A DNA stretch of 64,000 nucleotides from an uncultured Bacteroides sp. (GTDB taxonomy: Bacteria; Bacteroidota; Bacteroidia; Bacteroidales; Bacteroidaceae). The DNA is taken from positions 22,743 to 86,742 of the forward strand of contig NZ_CAUCSQ010000020.1 in the NCBI RefSeq assembly GCF_958445495.1. The letters run 5' to 3'. Under the pieces are notes generated by a model. That model saw nothing but the letters and a program-made list of their open reading frames with translations. It was not told the DNA's origin and searched no databases. Positions 18,780 through 26,656 of this stretch are shown here, in pieces (the first letter of the stretch is position 1; every line of letters begins with the position of its first letter). A program made the position numbers and the translations under genes.

Positions 18780-18805
18780 AAGAGGTAGCCGAATAGCTAC
18801 CTCTT
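18780..18805. terminator. Hairpin terminator at the end of the decayed minus-strand gene
   Basis: AAGAGGTAGC at 18780-18789 pairs perfectly with 18796-18805 around a 6-nt loop, and on the minus strand it is followed by GGTTTTG. It lies just after the pseudogene ending at 18828. A nearby imperfect inverted repeat joins 18726-18735 (TAACCCTTCC) and 18763-18772 (GGGAGGGTTA). Confidence 0.65.
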
Positions 18806-18827
18806 CTTCGCTTTTCTTATTCAATCA

Positions 18828-19206
18828 TCATTTTAATGCAAATTTACGCTTCACAAATAGCTTACTGCGTGTAAAGTCATGAAAATCAATTATTATTGCT
18901 AATTTCTTAACTTCTCTTTCATTTCGCAGATTCTTAATAACCTTTGTGAGGTCAGTATATTCAAAACGTAACCAATGGCAATAAAACTCCCTATCTATTT
19001 ATCCAAGGAATATCAGCATCTGTCCGTTCACCACTCTTATGACAATCATATAAACGCTTAAGGATATTCTCCTCAAAATTCTATCGAGATATACACATCT
19101 GTTTTTCCGTAGTAATTACCTCTACTTCATATAGATAGTCAAATACGTCTTTAACAGATACAAAGATTACTCCATCTTTTTCAATATATCCAATCTTCTT
19201 TGCCAT
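18828..19206 (-). pseudogene. Decayed gene of unknown function
   Basis: From the ATG at 19206 the frame reads MAKKIGYIEKDGVIFVSV and continues for 41 codons to a TAG (19083-19081). After it the same frame resumes as NFEENILKRLYDCHKSGERT for 29 codons, and a frameshift near 19000 is needed to reach a further coding stretch of about 58 residues (DREFYCHWLRFEYTDLTKV to KRKFALK) ending at 18828. The protein-like composition across both lesions indicates a former gene of about 125 residues. I do not recognise its family. A -7-like box (TAAGTTTG) lies at 19236-19229. Confidence 0.6.
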
Positions 19207-19568
19207 AATGTCTAATTTTAAAGTTGCACAAACTTACTCATATCTTCGAGAATAGTACTTTTTAAAGCATATAAGTAAATTAAACTATGAATACATACTT
19301 TATATATGAAAATACAAGAAGATAAACACAAAATAAAACCCCAACTACCCTTAGTCGAGACTCATTCTTAATGGAATAAATAACGCATTGTCTCCCATTC
19401 TCGAAAACTAGCAACTTTCCATAGAGAGATGATACAACAAGTATCCCCACCTGCACACAAATATACCATTATTTTTTTAACTTGAATACTATTCTGTCAA
19501 TTATTAAAGAACATAAAAACTAATGGCTATAGCATTTAACAAAGAGCATAAAAAGTTAGTCTATTCAG
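19207..19568. other. AT-rich non-coding gap
   Basis: Apart from a possible -7 box for the decayed gene, I see only short frames under 25 codons and no hairpin, repeat or RNA signature. It separates that pseudogene from the abiH-like gene, whose stop is at 19569. Confidence 0.5.
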
Positions 19569-20879
19569 TCACTTATTTTTTACTGGTACCAAAGGAGAAC
19601 AACTTTCTCGGTTTACAACTATATCACGCATATTAAGCTTATTATTAAAATTACGAGATATATTTTTTATCATATCAGCATAGTTATCAGAATATCTCCT
19701 ATCAGACCTTTTTTCAAACTGATGATAAAAAACCTTTATGGATAGACAATTATCATGTTCAAATAAAGTATTTAATAAGGTTCTATCAGAATTTCCACAA
19801 GAATGCCCCATTACAAATACCTGATATGGTCCTAATGCTATAAATTTCAACAATTCTCTATAGTTCTTTGTTTGATGATATTTTATAGACTTAATATTTT
19901 CTAGAAAATCATTATTTTGTAATCCTTCTATTTTTCTATAATCATCATCCAATTCATCGCCATATCCAAAGATAATAGGATTATTTTCATTATCTAATTC
20001 CCCGTGGATATTGATTATTTCATTACGGTTATCACTTGCATATAATTTTTCTGCAGTCTTTGTATAATTAAAGTTGAGAATTAATGTACTTGGTATAAGG
20101 TACCTCTCTTTAAAAGATTTCTTATCGATATGTTTCTCAATGAATAACATTTGTTTTTCCTTTTCTGTCATACATAAATTGTACTGCAGATAATTTTCTC
20201 GATCACATTGGAAGTCTGTATCATCTCCTGAATGGAACATGTCTGAAAAAATAGAATCAACAAACACTGTTTGTTTACAAGTCGCAATTTCATCAAATTC
20301 TACAAAACTTGAAAAAGCTTCTTGGATTGACCGGTGTATGCTTATTTTTGTATTTTTAGTGACTTTGGTTAAGTACTCCTCTAATAGTCCTTTAATATCA
20401 TCAAATTCTTTGTTTAATGTCCGAATGCTTTCACTTTGTTTTTGAGGATTTCTTTCTTGAAGTAGTTCTTTCAATGCATTATAATATTCATTTTCTATAT
20501 CTACCCAATTAATGAGGGAACATTGACGAGATATACGTTCAAAAAATCGATTTTTAAACTTTAGATAAGCTGCAATAGTCGTATTAGAACTATTATATCT
20601 AGTAATTAGTGTACACAAATCTCCCAAAGGGCTACCCTCTTGATATGGAAAATATTCTTTTTCAGTATCACTTTTACCACATGTCTTAATATTCACAAAT
20701 TTATCATCATAGTCTCTTAACGAATGGCTTGTTCCATATTGTTGGTCCAATAGCTGCCAATACCTACCATATACTTTTTCTCTAACAGTTATCCAATAAT
20801 CATCTATAAAATCCCGGTATCCAGTTTTTAATTTATGTGCAATATCAAAACCGTTATCAATAATTATAATTCTATTCAT
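19569..20879 (-). CDS. abiH: AbiH family abortive-infection protein
   Basis: A 436-residue protein matching the AbiH family of abortive phage resistance proteins. Family marks are the N-terminal IIIIDNGFDIAHKLKTGYRD, STLILNFNYTKTAEKLY near residue 270, INIHGELDNENNPIIFGYGD near residue 295, and FVMGHSCGNSDRTLLNTLF near residue 360. AbiH causes infected cells to stop phage production; its biochemical activity is not established. It lies 12 bp downstream of a decayed gene, in the cargo region between lysis genes and integrase, and probably protects the lysogen from other phages. Confidence 0.85.
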   Translation of the reverse strand: MNRIIIIDNGFDIAHKLKTGYRDFIDDYWITVREKVYGRYWQLLDQQYGTSHSLRDYDDKFVNIKTCGKSDTEKEYFPYQEGSPLGDLCTLITRYNSSNTTIAAYLKFKNRFFERISRQCSLINWVDIENEYYNALKELLQERNPQKQSESIRTLNKEFDDIKGLLEEYLTKVTKNTKISIHRSIQEAFSSFVEFDEIATCKQTVFVDSIFSDMFHSGDDTDFQCDRENYLQYNLCMTEKEKQMLFIEKHIDKKSFKERYLIPSTLILNFNYTKTAEKLYASDNRNEIINIHGELDNENNPIIFGYGDELDDDYRKIEGLQNNDFLENIKSIKYHQTKNYRELLKFIALGPYQVFVMGHSCGNSDRTLLNTLFEHDNCLSIKVFYHQFEKRSDRRYSDNYADMIKNISRNFNNKLNMRDIVVNRESCSPLVPVKNK

Positions 20880-20891
20880 GCCAAAAACTAA

Positions 20892-21575
20892 TTAATTGCC
20901 TAAATGTTTCTTTATAATTCTTGTCATTTCTTCTAATAGTTCATTCCTTACATTAGCACTTAATTGACGAGTATGTATAACAAACTTACTTCCACTGATA
21001 TCATGGTGAGTATAAAACCAATTACCTTTATTAAACCAAAATTTACCGACATCATCACCATCATAAGTAACACCGAAAATATCATCTATTTCACGGATAT
21101 TGTCATTATTCTGAATATAATTAGAATGTGCCAGTACAATCATAGGAAAGTTCCGAATGAAAGGAGATATCCTGAAAAGTTCTTTCCAGTCAGAAATTCC
21201 ACTTTTATCAGTTCAAGAAATTCGAAGGTTTGGAGTATCATTTATCTCAGTGGTGAACATTTAAGTCGAGAAATTGACATAATATTTTTGAAAGCCATCA
21301 CCATTACAGATATAATCTTTCAAATTCTGATACTTACTCCAAGTATTTACTCCCCAACTTTTTGCTACATCAGCGTTTTGCCTTATACCATGACAAAGTT
21401 CCATTATTAAATACACTATTCCACATGGACGCATTATCATTATAAAAATGGGCAAGCTTTTCTAATGCTGACTCCTACCATTAATATTTTAGAAGTAGGA
21501 GCTCCCTAACCAACATATTTGCCATTTTTGATTACAATAATTTACAAATTCCTTAAATTCATCTGAGTATTCCAT
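20892..21575 (-). pseudogene. Decayed partner gene upstream of abiH
   Basis: A single stretch of about 228 codons begins with MEYSDEFKEFVNYC and ends with NVRNELLEEMTRIIKKHLGN but is broken by several stops and at least one frameshift. A +1 frame gives KNGKYVG, a stop, then GAPTSKILMVG (about 21520-21475) and ALEKLAHFYNDNASMWNS; the original frame then carries VNTWSKYQNLKDYICNGDGF, a TAA, MFTTEINDTPNLRIS, a TGA, and DKSGISDWKELFRISPF. An 83-codon open segment (20892-21143) is the surviving 3' part. The G-x-P-x-x-KILxVG start is reminiscent of uracil-DNA-glycosylase-fold proteins (weak). It probably formed an operon with abiH. Confidence 0.65.
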
Positions 21576-21682
21576 AACTTATCAATTTTATTTGGACAAA
21601 TATATATGATTATTTTATATACAACAAATAATAATTAAAAAGCCCCGAATCAGAGGGACGAGGTGAAAATATATATGCGAAA

Positions 21683-22246
21683 TTATTTTTTAAGATTACC
21701 TAATATTACTATATTGTTATTTGAAGTATTCATAAAATCTTTATCATCTGTCACAAATTTAAAAGATGAATGTCTACATAACTCTATGTAATAGCTATCA
21801 TTAAAATCTATATCTATAAAATGAGAAAGAATCGATTGGATATTTAAAGCATTGAAGTTATCAGTACATTTCTCACACAATACCAATATTTGATTTATCG
21901 CAGCACAAATACTTGCAACTGTATCATGATACCTTTGAGATTTTCTATATACTTGTTTATAATCTAAATCCGTTTCTAATGATACTTCCTTCACTTCATT
22001 CTTCTTCCATAAATTATAATCCAGTTTAATACTTACATTCGCAAATTCAGAAATAACTAAACTATTTATCCATATAGTAGCATTTACTTGACGAACAGAC
22101 TGCAAAAAAGAAGAATATATTTTCTGTTTACTCTTATCGTGATTACCTATTGGGCAAAACAAAAACACCCAAATATTATTGTCAAAAAAGAAATTATCCA
22201 TACTTTTAGGGGCGTAATTCCTAATATCTATGCAATTATTCCCCAT
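21683..22246 (-). CDS. PIN-like domain nuclease (third gene of the STAS/HATPase/PIN operon)
   Basis: 187 residues with a PIN-like layout: an N-terminal strand ending in Asp (NFFFDNNIW, D22), Glu after a hydrophobic strand (WINSLVISEFANVS, E67), and C-terminal acidic groups (FIDIDFNDSYYIE, D147/D150; KFVTDDKDF, D167-D170). PIN proteins are usually metal-dependent RNases and often toxins. Its start overlaps the end of the DUF4325-like gene by 11 nt, indicating translational coupling. The upstream genes encode an ATPase and a STAS-like protein, suggesting that they restrain or release this nuclease (inference). Confidence 0.6.
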   Translation of the reverse strand: MGNNCIDIRNYAPKSMDNFFFDNNIWVFLFCPIGNHDKSKQKIYSSFLQSVRQVNATIWINSLVISEFANVSIKLDYNLWKKNEVKEVSLETDLDYKQVYRKSQRYHDTVASICAAINQILVLCEKCTDNFNALNIQSILSHFIDIDFNDSYYIELCRHSSFKFVTDDKDFMNTSNNNIVILGNLKK

Positions 22247-22598
22247 CTAAAATTTCTTTTGTAGTCTTAGAAAATTCCTGTTCATTTTTAAAATATTCCT
22301 TTGCCCTATCCGTTACTTTTTTGAACAACGGTAAATCGTCCTTACTCACATTAGACAAAAATAGACGGGATGCCAACTCTTCCGAATTGAAATCATTATA
22401 CAATTGTCCAATAGCAGCATTTAAAAAAGCAGAAGTCAACAAAGTTATACCAGAAAAATCAATAGTTACTTTTTGGTATCGTTCCAACAATAAATGAATA
22501 CGCTGATTAATCTTATCTCCTTCATCAGAAGATACAGCAATATCTAATACAGTATACTCATTAACTTTTAATATAGCATTTTCCTCTTTCATATTCAT
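22236..22598 (-). CDS. STAS-like DUF4325 protein
   Basis: A 120-residue single-domain protein with a STAS-like core: YQKVTIDFSGITLLTSAFLN near residues 41-60 corresponds to the phospho-acceptor loop of anti-sigma-factor antagonists, with T55/S56 at the likely site. This resembles the DUF4325 family. It follows the HATPase gene by 12 bp and overlaps the PIN-like gene. The role of phosphorylatable switch between kinase and nuclease is inferred from the SpoIIAA/RsbV paradigm. The start could also be the second Met (22592). Confidence 0.7.
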   Translation of the reverse strand: MNMKEENAILKVNEYTVLDIAVSSDEGDKINQRIHLLLERYQKVTIDFSGITLLTSAFLNAAIGQLYNDFNSEELASRLFLSNVSKDDLPLFKKVTDRAKEYFKNEQEFSKTTKEILDGE

Positions 22599-22610
22599 GG
22601 TACAAAATTA

Positions 22611-23501
22611 CTAAAATATATCATTCATAGTCAAATTAGCCTCACTTTTTAACTGATAAAAGCAGCTATCATCAAAATTGAACTCAATATTAACGATAGT
22701 CCCTGGGAAATTGTTCTTAAGTGCGTTCATACGTACTCGATTTCCACGATATTCCCAATATCCATTTGATGATATTATTTGCATTACTCCATTATTTAGC
22801 TTTATGAATTCAAGAATTAGACTTAAGCCTAATCCTCCTGTCCTTCCTATTTTAGTCGTATTCCCATATTTTATAGCCCAATCTATAGCCGTACAAGCAT
22901 CAAATTCTTCTAAAGGGAAATGGAAATCATTAACATTCTTATGAATAGTTTGTCCTACGTCAACGATTGTTATATCCAATCGAGCAGGACTTTTTCGCGG
23001 ATAATATTGTCCACAAGTATGAATAAATTCACATTTCCCATGAGTTCTCGCATTTTCAAATATTTCAAAAATACTCTCAGTAATTCTTTTTCCAAGCAAT
23101 AAACTATGCTTAGGAAAGTCTGATTTTGAAAGAAGTTCTCTTTTTATATAACCATTAAAAGCATTATCTTGATTATGCTTAAATCTTTGAAAACTAACAA
23201 CCGTTCCATTGTGGTTATCGGGTAAATCTAAATAATTACTTCCTATAAATCCATTTCTTGTCAGTATATCTATTAAAGAATTAGACATATTAGAACAAGC
23301 TATTTTGACTCTATTTTTTTCCATCAGCAAATAAATAGCTCCTAAAACCGCACACAAATTAGCTTCAAACCAACGATTTGAGGAGAAATCCAAATAAATT
23401 GTGGTATCACTATATTCTTTCATTTGATGGTATATTGAGACTAATTGCTCATATCCTTCATAATTACTCCCTATACTTGTCCCTATTTTTATTTCTGGCA
23501 T
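22611..23501 (-). CDS. STAS-like/HATPase fusion protein (anti-sigma-kinase-like)
   Basis: 296 residues in two parts. Residues 1-95 resemble a STAS fold (TIYLDFSSNRWFEANLCAVL) but lack a Ser/Thr at the usual phosphorylation loop. Residues 130-275 form a GHKL ATPase: N-box ESIFEIFENARTH (E149, N150), G1 box DVGQT (D181), and G2 box GRTGGLGLSLIL (219-230). There are no membrane segments, no His-kinase H-box and no receiver domain, so it looks like an RsbW/SpoIIAB-type serine kinase or an ATP-gated scaffold. It is the first gene of a tight three-gene operon with DUF4325-like and PIN-like products, in phage cargo DNA next to abiH. Confidence 0.7.
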   Translation of the reverse strand: MPEIKIGTSIGSNYEGYEQLVSIYHQMKEYSDTTIYLDFSSNRWFEANLCAVLGAIYLLMEKNRVKIACSNMSNSLIDILTRNGFIGSNYLDLPDNHNGTVVSFQRFKHNQDNAFNGYIKRELLSKSDFPKHSLLLGKRITESIFEIFENARTHGKCEFIHTCGQYYPRKSPARLDITIVDVGQTIHKNVNDFHFPLEEFDACTAIDWAIKYGNTTKIGRTGGLGLSLILEFIKLNNGVMQIISSNGYWEYRGNRVRMNALKNNFPGTIVNIEFNFDDSCFYQLKSEANLTMNDIF

Positions 23502-23635
23502 ACTTTGATTATAAAATTGCTGTAAAAATAGAAATAAAAAAAGAAATGAGAAATATAATCTAAATAAAAAGAACTACTATTACAAATTATAGTTGCCCCA
23601 CATAAAATTATTCCAAAAGGATATATCTTGCCTGC

Positions 23636-24034
23636 TCATTTACTCTTTCGTCTATACACCAACCACCTAACAATAACAAAAACTGTGACTATAATCAAAC
23701 CAAACGACCATCCACCTAATTCCATTTTAATAGATTGCCAACGGGTTAATTGTTTCTCTACAGGAAAAGGAACCTGCACGGAATCAGTCTTAATTACTGT
23801 ATCCGTACTATTCACATGCTGATACCTATACAGATACTTATATCTATACTGATATACGGTATCACCTCTGACAAGTACATAGATGCTATCCTGATTATAG
23901 ATGCTGTCAACCCGTATACTATCACGTACTTTATATTCGGTTCTCACAGTCTCTACAGGGATATATTGAGTCCGACATGAAGCAAACCATATTCCCGACA
24001 TCAGGAACATGGTTATATAAATCAAGGCTTTCAT
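23636..24034 (-). CDS. Lipoprotein with C-terminal membrane anchor, u-spanin-like
   Basis: 132 residues. An N-terminal lipoprotein signal (IYITMFLMSGIWFASC, acylated Cys20) is followed by a beta-rich periplasmic segment (residues 21-100) and a C-terminal membrane span (FGLIIVTVFVIVRWLVY, about 110-127) with a Lys/Arg end. This topology, tethered to the outer membrane by lipid and to the inner membrane by a C-terminal helix, is that of unimolecular spanins, which fuse both membranes at the end of phage lysis. The start overlaps the end of the amidase gene by four bases (ATGA), placing it last in the lysis cassette. Confidence 0.65.
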   Translation of the reverse strand: MKALIYITMFLMSGIWFASCRTQYIPVETVRTEYKVRDSIRVDSIYNQDSIYVLVRGDTVYQYRYKYLYRYQHVNSTDTVIKTDSVQVPFPVEKQLTRWQSIKMELGGWSFGLIIVTVFVIVRWLVYRRKSK

Positions 24035-24612
24035 AGCTTCAAATACTTAACGATTCCTTCAATGTGTATCCGGGCGACTGTATCTTTACCCTCCCGAGAC
24101 AAAAGGTATTCTACATCATCCTTGTTATCCTGGAAGAAGTTTTCAGTCAGTACTGCCGGGCAATTTGTATCTCGGCAGATAGCAAGGTTTTGCTGCCAAT
24201 ACAGTTGTCCGGGCATAGGTTTACGAACAGATACAGGAATACATTCTGCTGCTTGAGCCAAGCAGTCAGCCAACTTCTTGCTATTACCTGACGCATTGTT
24301 CGACACAAATACACTCCATCCTTTTGCTTTCATCCAACCATCACCGGAGCCGGCAGCGTTACAATGAATCGAGATAAGAATAGCCTTCTTCCCCGTTGTA
24401 CTGTAAATAGCATTTGCCCGTCGGCACCGTTCAGATAAAGGAACGTCCGTATCTTCATTCACAATTCGTTCTGCATCAATTCCCAGTTTTCGTAATCCGG
24501 ACACTACCTTATCAGCTATTTCACGTGAATACGCCCACTCTCTTAATCTTCCATCCGGTGAACGCTTACCTAGAGTATTCTCACCGTGACCGTTATCAAT
24601 CAATACTTTCAT
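24031..24612 (-). CDS. N-acetylmuramoyl-L-alanine amidase (endolysin)
   Basis: A 193-residue single-domain Amidase_3 protein that cuts the bond between N-acetylmuramic acid and L-alanine. Zinc and catalytic residues are visible: LIDNGHG (H9), REWAYSRE (E25), ILISIHCNAAG (His near 99) and AVLTENFF (Glu near 166). No signal peptide is present, so it should reach the cell wall through the holin. Four-base overlaps on both sides with the holin-like and spanin-like genes give a compact lysis operon. Confidence 0.93.
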   Translation of the reverse strand: MKVLIDNGHGENTLGKRSPDGRLREWAYSREIADKVVSGLRKLGIDAERIVNEDTDVPLSERCRRANAIYSTTGKKAILISIHCNAAGSGDGWMKAKGWSVFVSNNASGNSKKLADCLAQAAECIPVSVRKPMPGQLYWQQNLAICRDTNCPAVLTENFFQDNKDDVEYLLSREGKDTVARIHIEGIVKYLKL

Positions 24613-25112
24613 ATTTTTTCTTCTTTATCTAATTCATTCTCGATTCTATCTATTATTCCCTGTACGTGTGTAGGCGTAGCCCTTTTAAACTCAAAGCGTA
24701 TCACATGATAAATAATACGGAACGCCCTGTTTTTAGGATAAGCAATTATCAAGTTCTTAAATGCATTCTGAAGATACACATAGGAGAATACATACGTAAT
24801 AGTCTTGATAACTAACAAAGAGTTCTCACCGTCTCCTATCAAGGTCATAAAGGAGAAAACAACCTCTATGATTATAAGATAAAAAAGAAGTTCGACAAGG
24901 GCATTCTTAAACTTGCTCCATTTGAAGTTTTTACAACGTATAATCGAAACGCCGTCAGCTCTCATTCCACACCAAATATTAAATCCAAACATTATCACCA
25001 ATGCTATAAGGAAACCTTTGGTCGGTGTTAAATAAGCAAGAAGAGAACTGAACATCGAAACGAAAATAATTCGTATCTGGTCTACATTAAATAGCTCATA
25101 CAACCATCTCAT
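24609..25112 (-). CDS. Holin-like membrane protein
   Basis: 167 residues with about three to four hydrophobic segments (IIFVSMFSSLLAYLTP, GFLIALVIMFGFNIWCG, LVELLFYLIIIEVVFSFMT, TYVFSYVYLQNAF) and a charged C-terminal tail. The arrangement resembles Bacteroidetes phage holins of the phage_holin_4 type. Its stop overlaps the amidase start (ATGA), which supports a holin function. Confidence 0.7.
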   Translation of the reverse strand: MRWLYELFNVDQIRIIFVSMFSSLLAYLTPTKGFLIALVIMFGFNIWCGMRADGVSIIRCKNFKWSKFKNALVELLFYLIIIEVVFSFMTLIGDGENSLLVIKTITYVFSYVYLQNAFKNLIIAYPKNRAFRIIYHVIRFEFKRATPTHVQGIIDRIENELDKEEKI

Positions 25113-25122
25113 AATCCTAATT

Positions 25123-25419
25123 TTATAAAATTGAAGCTATAAATGTTGAGAACACAGTAATCAACCCTGGCAATAAAACAGTAGCTAACGCATCGAGCCA
25201 GTCAAAAACATATCCACATTTCTTTTGAATGTACTCAACTACCAATGCAGCAATAACAGTCGTCCCTAAAGAGACAATAGCTGATTTACAAAAAGAGAGA
25301 CCTAACAGCAAAAAACAGAAGGCAAGCATCATAACAAAAATAAACATTCCAGCCTTAACGTGTGCAGGCCGGTTAGATTTCAAAATCCAATCATACAATA
25401 CTTTTATACCCATACTCAT
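25123..25419 (-). CDS. Second small holin-like membrane protein
   Basis: 98 residues with three membrane segments (AGMFIFVMMLAFCFLLLGLS, IVSLGTTVIAALVVEYI, VLLPGLITVFSTFIASIL) and a cytoplasmic basic N-terminus. It lies 10 bp upstream of the other holin-like gene and begins the lysis cassette. It may be a holin or a pinholin/antiholin partner. Confidence 0.6.
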   Translation of the reverse strand: MSMGIKVLYDWILKSNRPAHVKAGMFIFVMMLAFCFLLLGLSFCKSAIVSLGTTVIAALVVEYIQKKCGYVFDWLDALATVLLPGLITVFSTFIASIL

Positions 25420-25648
25420 AAAGTGTTTAATTATTAATAAAATATTCCGTATAAGACAAATGTATTGAGTATAATAACAGGTTTCTCAATTTCACAAAAT
25501 CTTGAAAATCTGTATAGAGATAAACTTCTATAAAACAACAAATTAGAAATCTTATCTTTTTAAGGATACTAAAAAGTATCTCTTGAACAATTGATATATT
25601 GAAAGTATTAATCTGTGAACATATAAGAGGTCGATTTGCTCAATATCG

Positions 25649-25753
25649 TCAGGAACTGTCTCCCCCATACATTGTAAGACAAACACGATAACGTCCAATA
25701 TTTCTCTGAATCTGCTGCATTGTCGGTTTTTGAGGGTATTCCAGACCTACCAT
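25649..25753 (-). CDS. Possible 34-residue small protein
   Basis: An ATG at 25753 opens a 34-codon frame (MVGLEYPQKPTMQQIQRNIG...LTMYGGDSS) in the 400-bp gap between the tail-fibre terminator and the lysis genes. The composition is protein-like and AAAGAG lies about 10 nt upstream, but no family is recognised. The rest of the gap holds nothing clear. Confidence 0.35.
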   Translation of the reverse strand: MVGLEYPQKPTMQQIQRNIGRYRVCLTMYGGDSS

Positions 25754-25783
25754 TTAACACTCTTTTCTCTAAAACATTTTAAA

Positions 25784-25808
25784 ACAAAAAGCCCCGGATA
25801 GGGGCTTT
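25784..25808 (-). terminator. Terminator after the tail-fibre genes
   Basis: AAAGCCCC (25788-25795) and GGGGCTTT (25801-25808) form an 8-bp stem with a 5-nt loop; on the minus strand it is followed by TTGTTTT. It ends the distal tail operon just after the stop at 25819. Confidence 0.85.
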
Positions 25809-25818
25809 CCAAACGTAA

Positions 25819-26634
25819 TCAGCCAAGAGATAAAGAATCTATTGCGGAAACGGGACGAACCCGGCCTGCGCTAGACTTGGAGTAGGTATAAACAGAGCCG
25901 TAGTTCATAAGCACGCTCCAAGCGCTGAAGGAGTCGTACTCAGTACTGCTCCAATACCAATCGGCTGTTAAGATATTTGGACTACCCGACAATGAGGTCA
26001 GAAGCTCGTTGATTTCAACCTTATATTTAGCGATAATCATGAGTTCTCCCTCACTGGGAAGATACCAGCCGGTTTTGTCTTCGAGCCCGTCCTGTTCAAG
26101 CGTACACGCTTTATAACTCTTCGCTGCTTCAGCGGCAGGAGCGCCGACAATACCATTATTATCCTTGATACCGGCGGTTACATCTATGATAGCGGCGGTA
26201 TTCTGTTTTCCGTCTGCCGTTTCATAAAGCCCTTGATTACTGATTCCATAGTTCTTGACGCCACGGATGTCCGTACCGTACGCTCCCCACTTGAAAGTAC
26301 GTCCGCCTATGTCATCAATACAGTCACTTTTGGCTATGACAAACTGACGACGGTCAGCACGGATACGGAGACCTATACGCAGGTATTTTGAACGGTTATT
26401 GGCGCTAAGAGAGTTCCACTCCTCAGTCGTGAAAAACATGCTTGCCCCGTCAGCAATCCGGAGGGTGGCGAAGGACAGGTCAAGCAGGCCGCCAGACCAC
26501 CTGATATATTTTGCGATATCGCCCGCAGGCGTACTTTCAGTTACACTGCTAAAACCGATTTCCTGCAAAACGCTGATTTGGGAATGTTTGTTCATACGCA
26601 AAAGATATGCGTTTTCATTATTCTTGTCTGTCAT
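25819..26634 (-). CDS. Tail adhesin-like protein with C-terminal DUF1566/C-type-lectin-like domain (paralogue 1)
   Basis: 271 residues. The N-terminal 130 residues resemble those of the next gene (NKHSQISVLQEIGFS; WSGGLLDL; FFTTEEWNSLS). The C-terminal half has the DUF1566/formylglycine-enzyme-like fold seen in phage and bacterial variable adhesins: TGWYLPSEGELMII, DWYWSSTEYDSFSAWSV, AGRVRPVSAI. Codons for the variable-looking tip (YDSFS and following) end mostly in C or T, as in targets of diversity-generating retroelements, but no reverse transcriptase or template repeat is in the window. It probably sits at the tail tip and binds a host surface. The ATG at 26634 aligns with the paralogue start; 26643 is an alternative. 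Confidence 0.65.
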   Translation of the reverse strand: MTDKNNENAYLLRMNKHSQISVLQEIGFSSVTESTPAGDIAKYIRWSGGLLDLSFATLRIADGASMFFTTEEWNSLSANNRSKYLRIGLRIRADRRQFVIAKSDCIDDIGGRTFKWGAYGTDIRGVKNYGISNQGLYETADGKQNTAAIIDVTAGIKDNNGIVGAPAAEAAKSYKACTLEQDGLEDKTGWYLPSEGELMIIAKYKVEINELLTSLSGSPNILTADWYWSSTEYDSFSAWSVLMNYGSVYTYSKSSAGRVRPVSAIDSLSLG

Positions 26635-26656
26635 AAATAGCATAATATGTTAATGG

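Noticed and set aside
18828..19206. Two separate small genes
   Set aside because: The pieces join into one protein-like sequence if one stop and one frameshift are repaired, and the second piece has no start codon.
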